A DNA stretch of 64,000 nt from NCBI RefSeq assembly GCF_042752395.1, contig NZ_JBHYXZ010000008.1, forward strand, positions 40,701 to 104,700, written 5' to 3'. Shown here piece by piece: positions 17,903 through 26,650 of the stretch. The position numbers and the translations under genes were made by a program. The notes under the pieces were generated by a model. The model was not told the origin of the DNA and made no database searches. It saw only the letters and a list, made by a program, of their open reading frames with translations. Each line of letters starts with the position of its first letter. Positions within the stretch are counted from its first letter, which is position 1. This DNA is from Actinosynnema sp042752395 (GTDB lineage: Bacteria; Actinomycetota; Actinomycetes; Mycobacteriales; Pseudonocardiaceae).

Positions 17903-18565
17903 ATGAGGGGCAAGCGGTCGACCACGGTTGTCAGCGGTGTCGTGATGATCCTGATGATCATCGCCGGGTGCGGGACGGACGTCCTGACCCCGGACACCTC
18001 GCCCACCGCGCCGGGGCCGTCGGACCCGCCCGCGCCCGGCGCGGACCCGGCGGCGCAGCTCGCCGCGTTGACCGTGGCGCCCGAGGGCAAGATGACGGGC
18101 TACAGCCGCGAGCGGTTCCCGCACTGGAGCAGCCAGGGCGACGGGTGCGACACGCGGGACGTGGTGTTGCAGCGGCAGGGCGCGGACGTGCAGGTCGGCG
18201 CCGGCTGCAAGATCACCGGCGGGACGTGGACCAGCGTCTACGACAACGTGGTCGTGACCAACGCGAGCGAGATCGACATCGACCACACGGTGGCGCTGGC
18301 CGAGGCGTGGCGCTCGGGCGCGGACAAGTGGACCGACGAGCAGCGCGAGAAGTTCGCCAACGACCTGGGCGGGTTGCAGCTCATCGCGGTGACGGCGAGC
18401 AGCAACCGGGCCAAGGGCGACCAGGACGCGGCGAAGTGGAAGCCGCCGGTCGAGGCGTACTGGTGCACGTACGCGCGGGCCGTGGTGTCGGTGAAGACGC
18501 TGTACTCGCTGACCGTGGACCAGGCGGAGCACGACGCGTTGAGCGCGATGCTCAAGACCTGCTGA
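17903..18565 (+). CDS. Secreted lipoprotein nuclease, HNH / DUF1524 family
   Basis: 220-aa lipoprotein. The signal peptide MRGKRSTTVVSGVVMILMI ends in lipobox IIAGC (Cys ~23), followed by a Pro-rich linker. The catalytic core is DUF1524-like: EIDIDHTVALAEAWRSGADKW (truncated here to the key residues D-I-D-H at ~126-129) and NDLGGLQLIAVTASSNRAKGD with the conserved Asn and Lys, plus paired cysteines (GDGCDTRD, GAGCKITG). Such proteins are predicted extracellular nucleases. The neighbouring VNTR starts 16 bp after its stop. Confidence 0.9.
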   Translation: MRGKRSTTVVSGVVMILMIIAGCGTDVLTPDTSPTAPGPSDPPAPGADPAAQLAALTVAPEGKMTGYSRERFPHWSSQGDGCDTRDVVLQRQGADVQVGAGCKITGGTWTSVYDNVVVTNASEIDIDHTVALAEAWRSGADKWTDEQREKFANDLGGLQLIAVTASSNRAKGDQDAAKWKPPVEAYWCTYARAVVSVKTLYSLTVDQAEHDALSAMLKTC

Positions 18566-18580
18566 CCCGCGGCCGCCACG

Positions 18581-18869
18581 GCGCTACGGGCGCTACGGGC
18601 GCTACGGGCGCTACGGGCGCTACGGGCGCTACGGGCGCTACGGGCGCTACGGGCGCTACGGGCGCTACGGGCGCNNNNNNNNNNNNNNNNNNNNNNNNNN
18701 NNNNNNNNNNNNNNNNNNNNNNNNNNNNNNNNNNNNNNNNNNNNNNNNNNNNNNNNNNNNNNNNNNNNNNNNNNGGCGCTACGGGCGCTACGGGCGCTAC
18801 GGGCGCTACGGGCGCTACGGGCGCTACGGGCGCTACGGGCGCTACGGGCGCTACGGGCGCTACGGGCGC
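18581..18869. repeat. 9-bp tandem repeat (GCGCTACGG)n interrupted by an assembly gap
   Basis: Perfect head-to-tail copies of GCGCTACGG, about ten before (18581-18674) and ten after (18775-18869) a run of exactly 100 N (18675-18774), i.e. a gap of unknown length. The true copy number is therefore unknown. It lies between two convergent genes. One frame of the minus strand reads Val-Ala-Pro, another meets TAG in every unit; the next gene uses such a TAG as its stop. Confidence 0.95.
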
Positions 18870-19651
18870 AGCGTCTCCAACTGGTCGACGATGTCGTTGT
18901 GCGCCTCGGCCCGGCGGACCCACGCGGCGAAGCCGGAGCCGGCCGAGGGCACCTCGCCCAGCGGCGAGATCGGGTCCGTGACGCCGTACTCCAGGCGGTA
19001 GGCGACCAGCGCCACGGCGGCCTCCACCCAGCGGCTCGGGTCGGGGCTCGTGATCTCGCCCAGGCCGACCCGGAACCACAGCGGCAGGCGGGTGTCGGCG
19101 GCCAGCGCGCGGTGCAGCCGGCGGCGGGCGATGTCGAGGACCTCCTCGCGCGCCTTCTCCCCCGCCACGACGGCGTCCGCGCGCCACGGCTCCTCGGCGG
19201 CCAGCCGGTCGGCGGCCAACCGCTGCGCGGCGGCCATCGCGCCCGCCTCCTGCGCGTTGACCCGCCAGTCCAGGTTCTGCACCTCGTGCTGCAACGCGTC
19301 CCGCTCGAAGCGCGGCATCCGGCCCGCCGACAGCTTGGCCAGCCCGGCGTCCCGTTGCTGCCTGAGCGACTCGTACTCGGAGACCTCGGCCTGCAGCTCG
19401 GCGCGGACGGAGTCGGCCAGCAGCTCCTGCTCGGCGTCCCACGCGGCGCGCAGCGCGGTGACCGTCGCGGTGATGCCCTCGGTCGAGTCGAGGTCCTCGT
19501 CCGGCCCCGAGCCCGCCCCGGCGAGCCTGCGCTCCAGCACGTGCAGGCGGGCGCTCACCCGTTCCAGCTCCGCCGACAGCGCCTGGGTCGTGGCGACGAG
19601 GTCGGCGACGGTCGGCTCGACCTCGTCGAGCCGCTCCTTCTCTGTGGGCAC
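18860..19651 (-). CDS. Hypothetical coiled-coil protein
   Basis: 263 aa; no family recognised. The GTG at 19651 (VPTEKERLDEVEPTVADLV) is preferred because GTG starts are common here and the frame upstream (back to 19843) runs through the promoter of the divergent CYTH-CHAD gene. Residues ~10-60 and ~75-150 are heptad-rich and predicted coiled coil (LSAELERVSARLHVLERRL; AELQAEVSEYESLRQQRD), with a mixed helical C-terminal domain (RRRLHRALAADTRLPLWFRV). No signal peptide. The stop codon is the first TAG of the adjacent 9-bp repeat array, so array changes cannot alter the protein except at that codon. Confidence 0.75.
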   Translation of the reverse strand: MPTEKERLDEVEPTVADLVATTQALSAELERVSARLHVLERRLAGAGSGPDEDLDSTEGITATVTALRAAWDAEQELLADSVRAELQAEVSEYESLRQQRDAGLAKLSAGRMPRFERDALQHEVQNLDWRVNAQEAGAMAAAQRLAADRLAAEEPWRADAVVAGEKAREEVLDIARRRLHRALAADTRLPLWFRVGLGEITSPDPSRWVEAAVALVAYRLEYGVTDPISPLGEVPSAGSGFAAWVRRAEAHNDIVDQLETLRP

Positions 19652-19811
19652 GCGATCAGCCAACCGCACCCGGATGCCGCGTCCAGGGACGAAACCGGAA
19701 AACCACGCGGACGGGCCGACACAAACCCCCGAGTTGGTTAACGTTCCATCACCGACCGTGACAGTTCCTCGCACATGCCTGAACCGGCCTCGAACGGTGT
19801 ATGTCTGATAC

Positions 19812-21296
19812 ATGTCGAGGTCGGTGCACGAGACGGAACGCAAGTACGAGGCCCCCGGCGGCGCCGCGCTGCCGGACCTCGCCGACCTGCCCGGCGTCGC
19901 CGCCGTGGCGGGCCCCGAGGAACAACGACTCGAAGCGGTCTACTACGACACCGAGGACCTGAGGTTGGCGCGCGCCGGGTTGACGCTGCGCCGCCGCACG
20001 GGCGGCGACGACGCGGGCTGGCACCTGAAGCTGCCGGTCGGCGCGGACACCCGCGAGGAGGTGCGGCTGCCGCCGGGCCGCGCGGCCAAGACCCCGCCGC
20101 GGCAGCTCGGCTCGCTGGTGCAGGTGCACGCCCGCGGCCGCGGGCTGGCGCCGGTGGCGCGCATCCAGACCACGCGGCAGCGCTGGCAGCTCGCGGACGA
20201 CAAGGGCCGGCTGCTCGCCGAGGTGGTCGAGGACCTGGTGTCCGGGCAGTCCCTGACCGACGACTCGGCGGTCGACTCGTGGCGCGAGATCGAGGTCGAG
20301 CTGGGCGAGCGCGGCGACGTCGCGCTGCTCGACCGCGTCGAGGAGCGGCTGGCGTCGGCGGGCATCGCGCGGTCCGCGTCGTCGGCGAAGCTGTCCCGCC
20401 TGCTGGCCGACCGGGTGGCGCCCGCCGCACCACCGCCCGGGGACGGCAAGTCCGCCGGCGACGTGGTGCTGGCCTACCTGCGCGCGCAGGCCGACGCCTT
20501 GAAGCACCAGGACCCGCGGGTACGCCGGGGCGAGGACGACGCCGTGCACCAGATGCGCGTGGCGACGCGACGGATGCGCAGCGCGCTCCAGGCGTTCGGC
20601 ACGATCGTGGACCGCGACGCCACGCGCGAGCTGACCGACGAGCTGAAGTGGCTCGCGGGCGTGCTCGGCGAGGCCCGCGACCTGGAGGTGCTGCGCGCCC
20701 GGTTCGAGGGCCGCGTCGCCGGGCTGGACCCGGTCCTCGTGCTCGGCCCGGTGCAGGCCCAGCTCACCCGCCACTTCGCCCCGCTGGAGGCCGCCGCGCA
20801 CGGAGCCGCGGTGGCGGCGCTGGACAGCGACCGGTACTTCGCCCTGCTCGACGCGGTGGACGCGCTGGCGGCCGAGCCGCCGTTCACGCCCGCCGCGGCG
20901 CGCAAGGCGACGAAGGAGCTGCCCGCCCTGGTCGACCGCGCCTACCGCAGGCTGGCGAAGCGGGCCGAGGGCGCGGACGACGACATCGCGCTCCACGAGG
21001 CGCGCAAGGCCGCCAAGCGGCTGCGGTACGCGGTGGAGGTGTCCGAACCGGCGTTCGGCAAGCGGGCGAAGAAGTACCGCAAGCGCGTCAAGGCGGTGCA
21101 GGAGCTGCTCGGCGAGCACCAGGACGGCGTGGTGGCGCGGCCGGTGCTGCGCGAGCTGGGCGCGAAGGCGCAGCTCGACGGGGAGAACGGCTTCACCTTC
21201 GGCCTGCTGCACGGGTTGGAGACGGCGGCGGCCCGGCGCGTCGAGGAGCGCTTCCCGGCCGTGTGGCGGGGGCTGGGGAGGCCGAAGCTGCGGTAA
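19812..21296 (+). CDS. CYTH and CHAD domain protein
   Basis: 494-aa two-domain protein linked to inorganic polyphosphate. The CYTH domain (1-~205) begins with HETERKYEAP, the ExExK signature, followed by YYDTEDLRLARAGLTLRRR and WREIEVELGERGD. The CHAD domain (~225-490) is an all-helical bundle with conserved histidines and basic residues (AVHQMRVATRRMRSALQAF, ALHEARKAAKRLRYAVEV). CYTH enzymes hydrolyse triphosphates and CHAD binds polyphosphate. ATG at 19812 is the second start of a close pair; intergenic AT-richer DNA precedes it. Confidence 0.95.
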   Translation: MSRSVHETERKYEAPGGAALPDLADLPGVAAVAGPEEQRLEAVYYDTEDLRLARAGLTLRRRTGGDDAGWHLKLPVGADTREEVRLPPGRAAKTPPRQLGSLVQVHARGRGLAPVARIQTTRQRWQLADDKGRLLAEVVEDLVSGQSLTDDSAVDSWREIEVELGERGDVALLDRVEERLASAGIARSASSAKLSRLLADRVAPAAPPPGDGKSAGDVVLAYLRAQADALKHQDPRVRRGEDDAVHQMRVATRRMRSALQAFGTIVDRDATRELTDELKWLAGVLGEARDLEVLRARFEGRVAGLDPVLVLGPVQAQLTRHFAPLEAAAHGAAVAALDSDRYFALLDAVDALAAEPPFTPAAARKATKELPALVDRAYRRLAKRAEGADDDIALHEARKAAKRLRYAVEVSEPAFGKRAKKYRKRVKAVQELLGEHQDGVVARPVLRELGAKAQLDGENGFTFGLLHGLETAAARRVEERFPAVWRGLGRPKLR

Positions 21297-21383
21297 TTGG
21301 TCTGGACCTTGACACCTCCCGGTGCGGCTGTAACGGTGGCTGGAGCCGCCGCTCGGTGATCCACGCTGGCCAGGAGGACGTCA

Positions 21384-22973
21384 GTGCTTCTCACAGAAGG
21401 CGCCGGACGGCGCGGGTTCGGTCGAGCGCTCGTCGCGCTGCTGTTCGTCGGCGCGACAGCCGCGGCCGTGCCCGCCCAAGCAGCTCCGGAGACGCCGTTG
21501 CAGCACATCGTGCCCGCCCCCGTCACTGTCACCCCGCGGCCGGGCGTGACGTTCACGCTCACCGCCGACACCAGGATCTACACCCACCCCGGCTCGGCGG
21601 GGGCGCGCCAGGTCGGCGAGTTCCTGGCGGGTGTGCTGCGCCCGTCCACGGGCTACCGGCTGCCGGTCGTGCCGGGCGCGTCCGGTCGGCACATCTCGTT
21701 GCTGCTCGTCGGCGCGGACGCCCGCGTCGGCACGGAGGGCTACCAGCTCGACGTGACCAAGCGGGGTGTGCTGATCCGGGCGCGCACGGCCGCGGGCCTG
21801 TTCGCGGGCGTGCAGACGTTCCGGCAGATCCTGCCCGCGAAGGTGGAGGCGAAGACGAAGCAGCGCGGGCCGTGGACCGCGCCCGGCGGCCGGGTGCTGG
21901 ACTACCCGCGCTACGCCCACCGGGGCGCGATGCTCGACGTGGCCCGGCACTTCTTCTCCGTGGCCGAGGTGAAGCGGTACATCGACCAGATCGCGCTCTA
22001 CAAGGTCAACCGGCTGCACCTGCACCTGACCGACGACCAGGGCTGGCGGCTGGAGATCAAGAGCTGGCCCAACCTGACCGCGCACGGCGGCAGCACCGAG
22101 GTCGGCGGCGGCCCCGGCGGGTACTACACGCAGGAGCAGTACAAGGACCTCGTCGCCTACGCCGCCGCCCGGCACATCACGGTGATCCCGGAGATCGACA
22201 TGCCGGGCCACACCAACGCCGCGCTGTCGTCGTACCCGGAGCTGAACTGCGACGGCGTCGCGCCGCCGCTCTACACCGGCATCGAGGTCGGTTTCAGCTC
22301 CCTGTGCATCGACAAGGAGATCACCTACCGGTTCGTGGACGACGTGCTGCGCGAGGTGGCGGCGTTGACGCCGGGCGAGTACGTCCACATCGGCGGCGAC
22401 GAGGCGCACGCGACCACCGACCCGGACTTCACCCTGTTCATGGACCGGGTGCTGCCGCTGGTGGCCAAGCACGGCAAGACCGCGACCGGCTGGCACGAGT
22501 TCGTCAAGGCGGGTCCGCCCGCCGCCGCGGTGCCGCAGTTCTGGGGCACGAAGACGGTGGCACCGGACATGGTCGAGGCGGCCGCGCGGGGCAGCGAGAT
22601 CGTGCTGTCGCCCGCCACCAAGGCGTACCTGGACATGAAGTACGACGCCAACACCCGGCTGGGGCTGAGCTGGGCCGGGTACACCGACGTGCAGGACGCG
22701 TACGACTGGAACCCCGGCGCGTACATCGAGGGGCTGCCCGCGACGGCCGTGCGCGGCGTCGAGGCGCCGCTGTGGAGCGAGACCATCACGGACTCCGCCG
22801 ACCTGGAGCACCTGGCGTTCCCGCGCCTGCCCGCGATCGCGGAGCTGGGCTGGTCGCCGTGGTCGACGCACGACTGGGACCGGTTCAAGGTCCGGCTGGC
22901 GGCGCAGGCCGACCGGTGGGACGTGATGGGCGTGAACTACTACGCCTCGCCGCAGGTGCCCTGGACGAGGTGA
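21384..22973 (+). CDS. Secreted beta-N-acetylhexosaminidase, GH20
   Basis: 529-aa exported glycoside hydrolase that releases terminal GlcNAc/GalNAc, likely from chitin oligomers. A signal peptide spans ~1-34 (ending VPAQAAPE), then the GH20b N-terminal domain (~45-165) and the catalytic TIM barrel. Active-site Asp-Glu pair is in YVHIGGDEAHAT, and LHLHLTDDQGWRLEIK and EIDMPGHTNAAL are the other family motifs. GTG at 21384 has AGGAGG 7 bases upstream. Followed by a strong hairpin terminator. Confidence 0.95.
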   Translation: MLLTEGAGRRGFGRALVALLFVGATAAAVPAQAAPETPLQHIVPAPVTVTPRPGVTFTLTADTRIYTHPGSAGARQVGEFLAGVLRPSTGYRLPVVPGASGRHISLLLVGADARVGTEGYQLDVTKRGVLIRARTAAGLFAGVQTFRQILPAKVEAKTKQRGPWTAPGGRVLDYPRYAHRGAMLDVARHFFSVAEVKRYIDQIALYKVNRLHLHLTDDQGWRLEIKSWPNLTAHGGSTEVGGGPGGYYTQEQYKDLVAYAAARHITVIPEIDMPGHTNAALSSYPELNCDGVAPPLYTGIEVGFSSLCIDKEITYRFVDDVLREVAALTPGEYVHIGGDEAHATTDPDFTLFMDRVLPLVAKHGKTATGWHEFVKAGPPAAAVPQFWGTKTVAPDMVEAAARGSEIVLSPATKAYLDMKYDANTRLGLSWAGYTDVQDAYDWNPGAYIEGLPATAVRGVEAPLWSETITDSADLEHLAFPRLPAIAELGWSPWSTHDWDRFKVRLAAQADRWDVMGVNYYASPQVPWTR

Positions 22974-22980
22974 CGGCGGT

Positions 22981-23016
22981 GGAGGGGGGAGCCGAGGGGC
23001 ACCGGCTCCCCCCTCC
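22981..23016. terminator. Bidirectional hairpin terminator between GH20 and the ALDH-like gene
   Basis: Perfect 14-bp stem GGAGGGGGGAGCCG (22981-22994) / CGGCTCCCCCCTCC (23003-23016), 8-nt loop, between two convergent genes. No T-tract. Confidence 0.8.
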
Positions 23017-23021
23017 TGGTC

Positions 23022-24461
23022 TCATCGCCCCTGCTCCGGGTAGCCGACCAGCAGGTCCTTGGTCAGCTGGTACCGGTCGAGCACCGCCCGGTCGTTCCCG
23101 CCGGGCCGGCCGCCGCCGAACGCCGCGTGCGCCGGGTGGGCGTGGTGGCTGTTCACCCACACCCGGCCGGCCCGCAGCTCGCGGGCCGCCCGGTAGGCCA
23201 CGCCCGCGTCGCGGGACCACACGCCCGCGCCGAGCCCGCACGGCGTGCCGTTGGCGGTCTTCACCGCGTCGTCGAAGTCGTCGAACCGGGTCACGCACAG
23301 CACCGGCCCGGGGACCGGCTCCTGGAAGACCCTCATCCCGTGGTCGCCCTCCAGGATCGTCGGGGCGACGTAGTAGCCGCCGGACAGCTCGCCGCCGAGG
23401 TCGGCCCGCTCGCCGCCGAGGATCACCCGCGCGCCCTCCCGCCGGCCGGCCCGGACGCACGAGAGCACCTTGTCCACCTGCTCGCGGCCGACCTGCGCGC
23501 CGACCTCGGTCCCGGGGTCGAGCGGGTGGCCCTGCCGGAGCGCGCCGGCGCGTTCGGCGGCGTCGGCCAGGAACCGGTCGTACGCCGGGCTCTGGACCAG
23601 CGCGCGGGACGGGCACGCGCCGGGCCCGCCCTGGTTGAGGGCGAACAGGGCGAAGCCCTCCAACGCCCGCTCGTGGAGCGCGTCGCGCCGCGCGGCCACG
23701 TCGGCGAAGACCACGACCGGGCTCCGGCCGCCCTGGTCCGGCGCGGCCACCACCTCGGCGACCCGGCGGTGGGCGGCCAGCAGCATCCCGGCCTCGGCGG
23801 CGAAGCCGTTGACGACGTTGACCACGCCGGGCGGCAGCAGGTCGGCGATCAGGCCGACCAGCACGTGGATCGACGCCGGGGTCTGCTCGGCGGGCTTGAG
23901 CACGACGGTGTTGCCGGCGGCCAGCGCGGGCGCGAGGTGCCAGGCCGCCGCGAGCAGCGGGAAGCTCCACGGGACGAGTTGGCCGACCACGCCCAGCGGC
24001 TCCGGGAAGCGGTGGGCGACGAGGTCCTCGCCGAGCTGCGACAGGCCGCCCTCCTGCGCCCGGACCACGCCCGCGAAGTGGCGGAAGCAGTCCACCGCGA
24101 GCGGCAGGTCGGCGGTCAGCGCCTCGCGGATCGGCTTGCCGTTGTCCCAGGTCTCCGCCACGGCGAGGGCGTCGAGGTGGTCCTCCAGCCGGTCGGCGAT
24201 CTCGGTGAGCACGGTGGCCCGCTCGGCGGCCGGCGTGCGGCCCCACCGGCGGGCCGCGCCGTGCGCGGCGTCCAGCGCCCGGTCCACGTCCGCCGCCGTG
24301 CCCCGCGCCACCTCCGTGAACACCTCGCCGGTGACGGGGGTGCGGTCGGCGAAGTAGCCGCCCCGGGCCGGCGGCACGTACTCGCCGCCGATGAAGTGGT
24401 CGTACCGGTCCCGGTACGTCACCGCGCTGCCCGGCTCCCCCGGCGCCGCGTACCTCGCCAT
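23022..24461 (-). CDS. Aldehyde dehydrogenase family pseudoenzyme
   Basis: 479 aa, clearly homologous to ExaC/AdhA-type aldehyde dehydrogenases (DHFIGGEYVPPARGGYF, GNTVVLKPAEQTPASI). Yet every catalytic landmark is altered: PWNFP is PWSFP (Ser166 for the catalytic Asn); the FTGxTxxG to LELGGK segment is missing, leaving VAEVVAAPDQGGRSPVV (~235-250), so the general-base Glu is gone; NQGEVC is NQGGPGAC, with Gly281 in place of the nucleophilic Cys; ExFGPV is EPVPGPV. The reading frame is intact and codon use is normal. ATG at 24461 follows GGGAGGGG; the frame extends to 24533 without a better start. A non-enzymatic role or slow decay are both possible. Confidence 0.88.
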   Translation of the reverse strand: MARYAAPGEPGSAVTYRDRYDHFIGGEYVPPARGGYFADRTPVTGEVFTEVARGTAADVDRALDAAHGAARRWGRTPAAERATVLTEIADRLEDHLDALAVAETWDNGKPIREALTADLPLAVDCFRHFAGVVRAQEGGLSQLGEDLVAHRFPEPLGVVGQLVPWSFPLLAAAWHLAPALAAGNTVVLKPAEQTPASIHVLVGLIADLLPPGVVNVVNGFAAEAGMLLAAHRRVAEVVAAPDQGGRSPVVVFADVAARRDALHERALEGFALFALNQGGPGACPSRALVQSPAYDRFLADAAERAGALRQGHPLDPGTEVGAQVGREQVDKVLSCVRAGRREGARVILGGERADLGGELSGGYYVAPTILEGDHGMRVFQEPVPGPVLCVTRFDDFDDAVKTANGTPCGLGAGVWSRDAGVAYRAARELRAGRVWVNSHHAHPAHAAFGGGRPGGNDRAVLDRYQLTKDLLVGYPEQGR

Positions 24462-24510
24462 GTCCCCTCCCACGTCCCTCGCGCTGGTCGTGCGCAGCAG
24501 CGTGGTCCGC

Positions 24511-24533
24511 GCAACGTTGCAGTCGCGTTGCAC
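24511..24533. promoter_or_regulatory. Repeated CGTTGCA elements between the ALDH-like gene and GAF regulator
   Basis: GCAACGTTGCA (24511-24521, a perfect palindrome) followed by a second CGTTGCA (24526-24532). TGCAAC/GTTGCA repeats placed between divergent genes are a reasonable binding site for the GAF-type regulator. Tentative. Confidence 0.45.
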
Positions 24534-24600
24534 CCGAACGGATCAGCGACGTGCTTGCCGCGGTCCGCCGGGCGGGGCCATCCTGGTCCGGGGAGGCGCC

Positions 24601-26013
24601 ATGCAACCGGACCCGCGACGGCTCGCGCACGTGCGCGACGCGGTGCTGGGCGGCGGCCGGGCGCGCGGCGCGCGGGAGCTGATCGTGGAGTCGTGGCGGC
24701 GGTCGCTGGCCGCCCGGATCGACCCCGACCGGCACGAGGCCCCGGTGGTGCTCGACCCGGCGGAGGTGGCCGACCGGCGCGGGGCGCACCCGCTGGCGGC
24801 GGCGCTGCCGGTGCTGCGCGAGACGCTCGTGGGCATCGCCGACGAGGCGCAGCACGTCATGATCGTCACCGACGCGGACGGCACCGTCCTGTGGTGCGAG
24901 GGCGCGACGTCCGTGCGCGGCCTGGCCGAGCGGGTCCGCCTCACCGAGGGCACGTGCTGGGCCGAGGAGGCGATCGGCACGAACGCGATGGGCACCGCGC
25001 TGGCGGTGGGCCGGCCGGTGACCGTGCACTCCGCCGAGCACCTGGTGCGCACCTACCACGGGTGGACGTGCGCGGCGAGCCCCGTGCGCGACCCGGACAC
25101 CGGCCGCACGGTCGGCGTGGTGGACGTGAGCGGGCCGCTGAGCAGCACGCACCCGGCGATGGTGGCGCTGGTGTCGGCCGCCGCCCGGCTGGCCGAGGGC
25201 CAGTTGCAGGTCCGGCTGGCGGCCCGCGACGAGCGGCTGCGGTCGGTGAACATGCGCCACCTCATCGGCCTGCGCGGCGAGCCGGGCGCGTTGCTGAGCC
25301 CGACCGGCCGGGTGCTGGCCGCCGAACCGCACGGCCTGCTGACCTCCCGGGTGGACGTCGGCGACGGGCGCGTGCGGCTGGCCGACGGGCGGGAAGCGGT
25401 CCTGGAGCGGTTGGACGAGGGGTACCTGCTGCGGGTGCCGCGGCGGGGCGCCCGCAGACCCGTGCTCGCGCTGCGGTTCCTGGGCGAGGTGGCGGCGTCG
25501 CTGGACGGGCGGCCGCTGCCGCTGTCGCTGCGGCACGCGGAACTGCTGACCGCGTTGGCCCTGCACCCGCGCGGGCTGACGGCCGAGCAGGTGGCCCTGC
25601 ACGTGTACGGCGAGCGCGGCAACCCGGCGACCGTGCGCGCGGAGCTGCACCGGCTGCGCGACCGGTTGGGCGGGGTGCTGCTGACCAGGCCGTACCGACT
25701 GGCGGCGCACGTGCGCGGCGACTTCCTGGACGTGCGCGACGCGGTGCGGTCCGGCGACGTCGGCGCGGCCGCGGCGGCGTACCGGGGCGAACTGCTCGCC
25801 CGGTCGGACGCGCCGGTGGTGTGCGAGGAGCGGGAGGAGCTGGCGGCGGCGCTGCGCCGGGGCGTGCTGGAGCGCGGCGACGTGTCGGCGCTGTGGGCGT
25901 TCGGGCTGGTGGCGGAGGACGCGGCGGTGCTGGAGCGGCTGGTGCGCCTGCTGCCCCGGACCGACCCGCGCCGCGAGGTGGCGGCGGCCCGGCTGCGACG
26001 CGCCCTGGCCTGA
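24601..26013 (+). CDS. GAF domain transcriptional regulator
   Basis: 470-aa regulator of the type usually found beside alcohol/aldehyde dehydrogenase genes. After a short N-terminal helical part (RELIVESWRRSLAARIDPD), the GAF domain covers ~75-210 (VMIVTDADGTVLWCEG, LTEGTCWAEEAIGTNAMGTAL, GWTCAASPVRDPDTGRTVGVV). The C-terminus (~300-400) is a winged-helix/OmpR-like DNA-binding domain (LRHAELLTALALHPRGLTAEQ, then TVRAELHRLRDRLGG). It lacks the AAA+ domain of AcoR. ATG at 24601 follows GGGGAGG. The divergent target it presumably controls now encodes an ALDH without catalytic residues. Confidence 0.88.
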   Translation: MQPDPRRLAHVRDAVLGGGRARGARELIVESWRRSLAARIDPDRHEAPVVLDPAEVADRRGAHPLAAALPVLRETLVGIADEAQHVMIVTDADGTVLWCEGATSVRGLAERVRLTEGTCWAEEAIGTNAMGTALAVGRPVTVHSAEHLVRTYHGWTCAASPVRDPDTGRTVGVVDVSGPLSSTHPAMVALVSAAARLAEGQLQVRLAARDERLRSVNMRHLIGLRGEPGALLSPTGRVLAAEPHGLLTSRVDVGDGRVRLADGREAVLERLDEGYLLRVPRRGARRPVLALRFLGEVAASLDGRPLPLSLRHAELLTALALHPRGLTAEQVALHVYGERGNPATVRAELHRLRDRLGGVLLTRPYRLAAHVRGDFLDVRDAVRSGDVGAAAAAYRGELLARSDAPVVCEEREELAAALRRGVLERGDVSALWAFGLVAEDAAVLERLVRLLPRTDPRREVAAARLRRALA

Positions 26014-26050
26014 CCGCGAGCCGGCGGCCGGCGACACTAGCCTGATCGGC

Positions 26051-26650
26051 ATGCGGTACTTCCAGCCGGGGGACGTGGCGTTGCGCCGCGAGGTGTTGCA
26101 CGGCGAACCGTGGGCGGTCACCCCGACCCGGGTGGTGCGGGACGGGCCGGACCTGCTCGTCGTCTACACCGCGCCGGGCACCGAGTTCGGCTTCCACCCC
26201 CACCCGCGCACCCACCACTGGCAGGAGCTGGGCCGCACCAGCTGGACCGGGATCGGCAAGCTCCAGCTCCACCGCCCCGGCGACGCCTACTCCGTCGACC
26301 TGTACTGGCAGGGCGACGACCGCCGGTTCGCGGGCTTCTACCTCAACCTCCAGGCGCCGTTCCGCCGCACGCCCTTCGGCTTCGACACGCTCGACCACGC
26401 GCTGGACTTCTGGGTGCCGGTCGACGGCGACTGGCGCGAGCTGGACCGCGACGAGTTCGAGGAGATGGTCGCGGACGGCAAGTACGGCCCCGAGGAGGCC
26501 GAGTCGATCCGCCGCACGGCCAAGGAGGTCGAGGCCATGCTGATCGCGGGCGACACCTGGTGGGACCCGGCGTGGGGGCGGTGGGAGCCGGACCCGGACT
26601 GGCCGGTGCCGCGGCTGCCCGCCGGCTGGGAGGACCACCCGGTCCCGTGA
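26051..26650 (+). CDS. DUF402 domain protein
   Basis: 199 aa. The DUF402 fold is recognised from VDLYWQGDDRRFAGFYLNLQ (residues ~78-97) and FGFDTLDHALDFWVPVDGDW. Characterised relatives (FomD and nucleoside di/triphosphate phosphatases) hydrolyse phosphate esters with divalent metal, so a phosphatase role is likely. The stop overlaps the next start as GTGA (26647-26650), so the two products are co-translated. Confidence 0.88.
   Translation: MRYFQPGDVALRREVLHGEPWAVTPTRVVRDGPDLLVVYTAPGTEFGFHPHPRTHHWQELGRTSWTGIGKLQLHRPGDAYSVDLYWQGDDRRFAGFYLNLQAPFRRTPFGFDTLDHALDFWVPVDGDWRELDRDEFEEMVADGKYGPEEAESIRRTAKEVEAMLIAGDTWWDPAWGRWEPDPDWPVPRLPAGWEDHPVP

Noticed and set aside
18581..18869. CRISPR or coding collagen-like GAT/VAP repeat
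   Set aside because: The unit is 9 bp with no spacers. Neither strand has a start or ribosome binding site for a repeat protein, and the flanking genes end at the array.
24461..24533. Longer N-terminus for the ALDH-like protein
   Set aside because: The extra 24 codons have no family similarity and cover the putative operator; GGGAGGGG marks the ATG at 24461.
19775..26121. Very long open frames (over 1000 codons) on both strands across CYTH-CHAD, GH20, ALDH-like and GAF genes
   Set aside because: They run antisense or out of frame to genes with clear domains and are Arg/Pro/Gly-rich translations of GC-rich DNA; no domain or ribosome binding site supports them.
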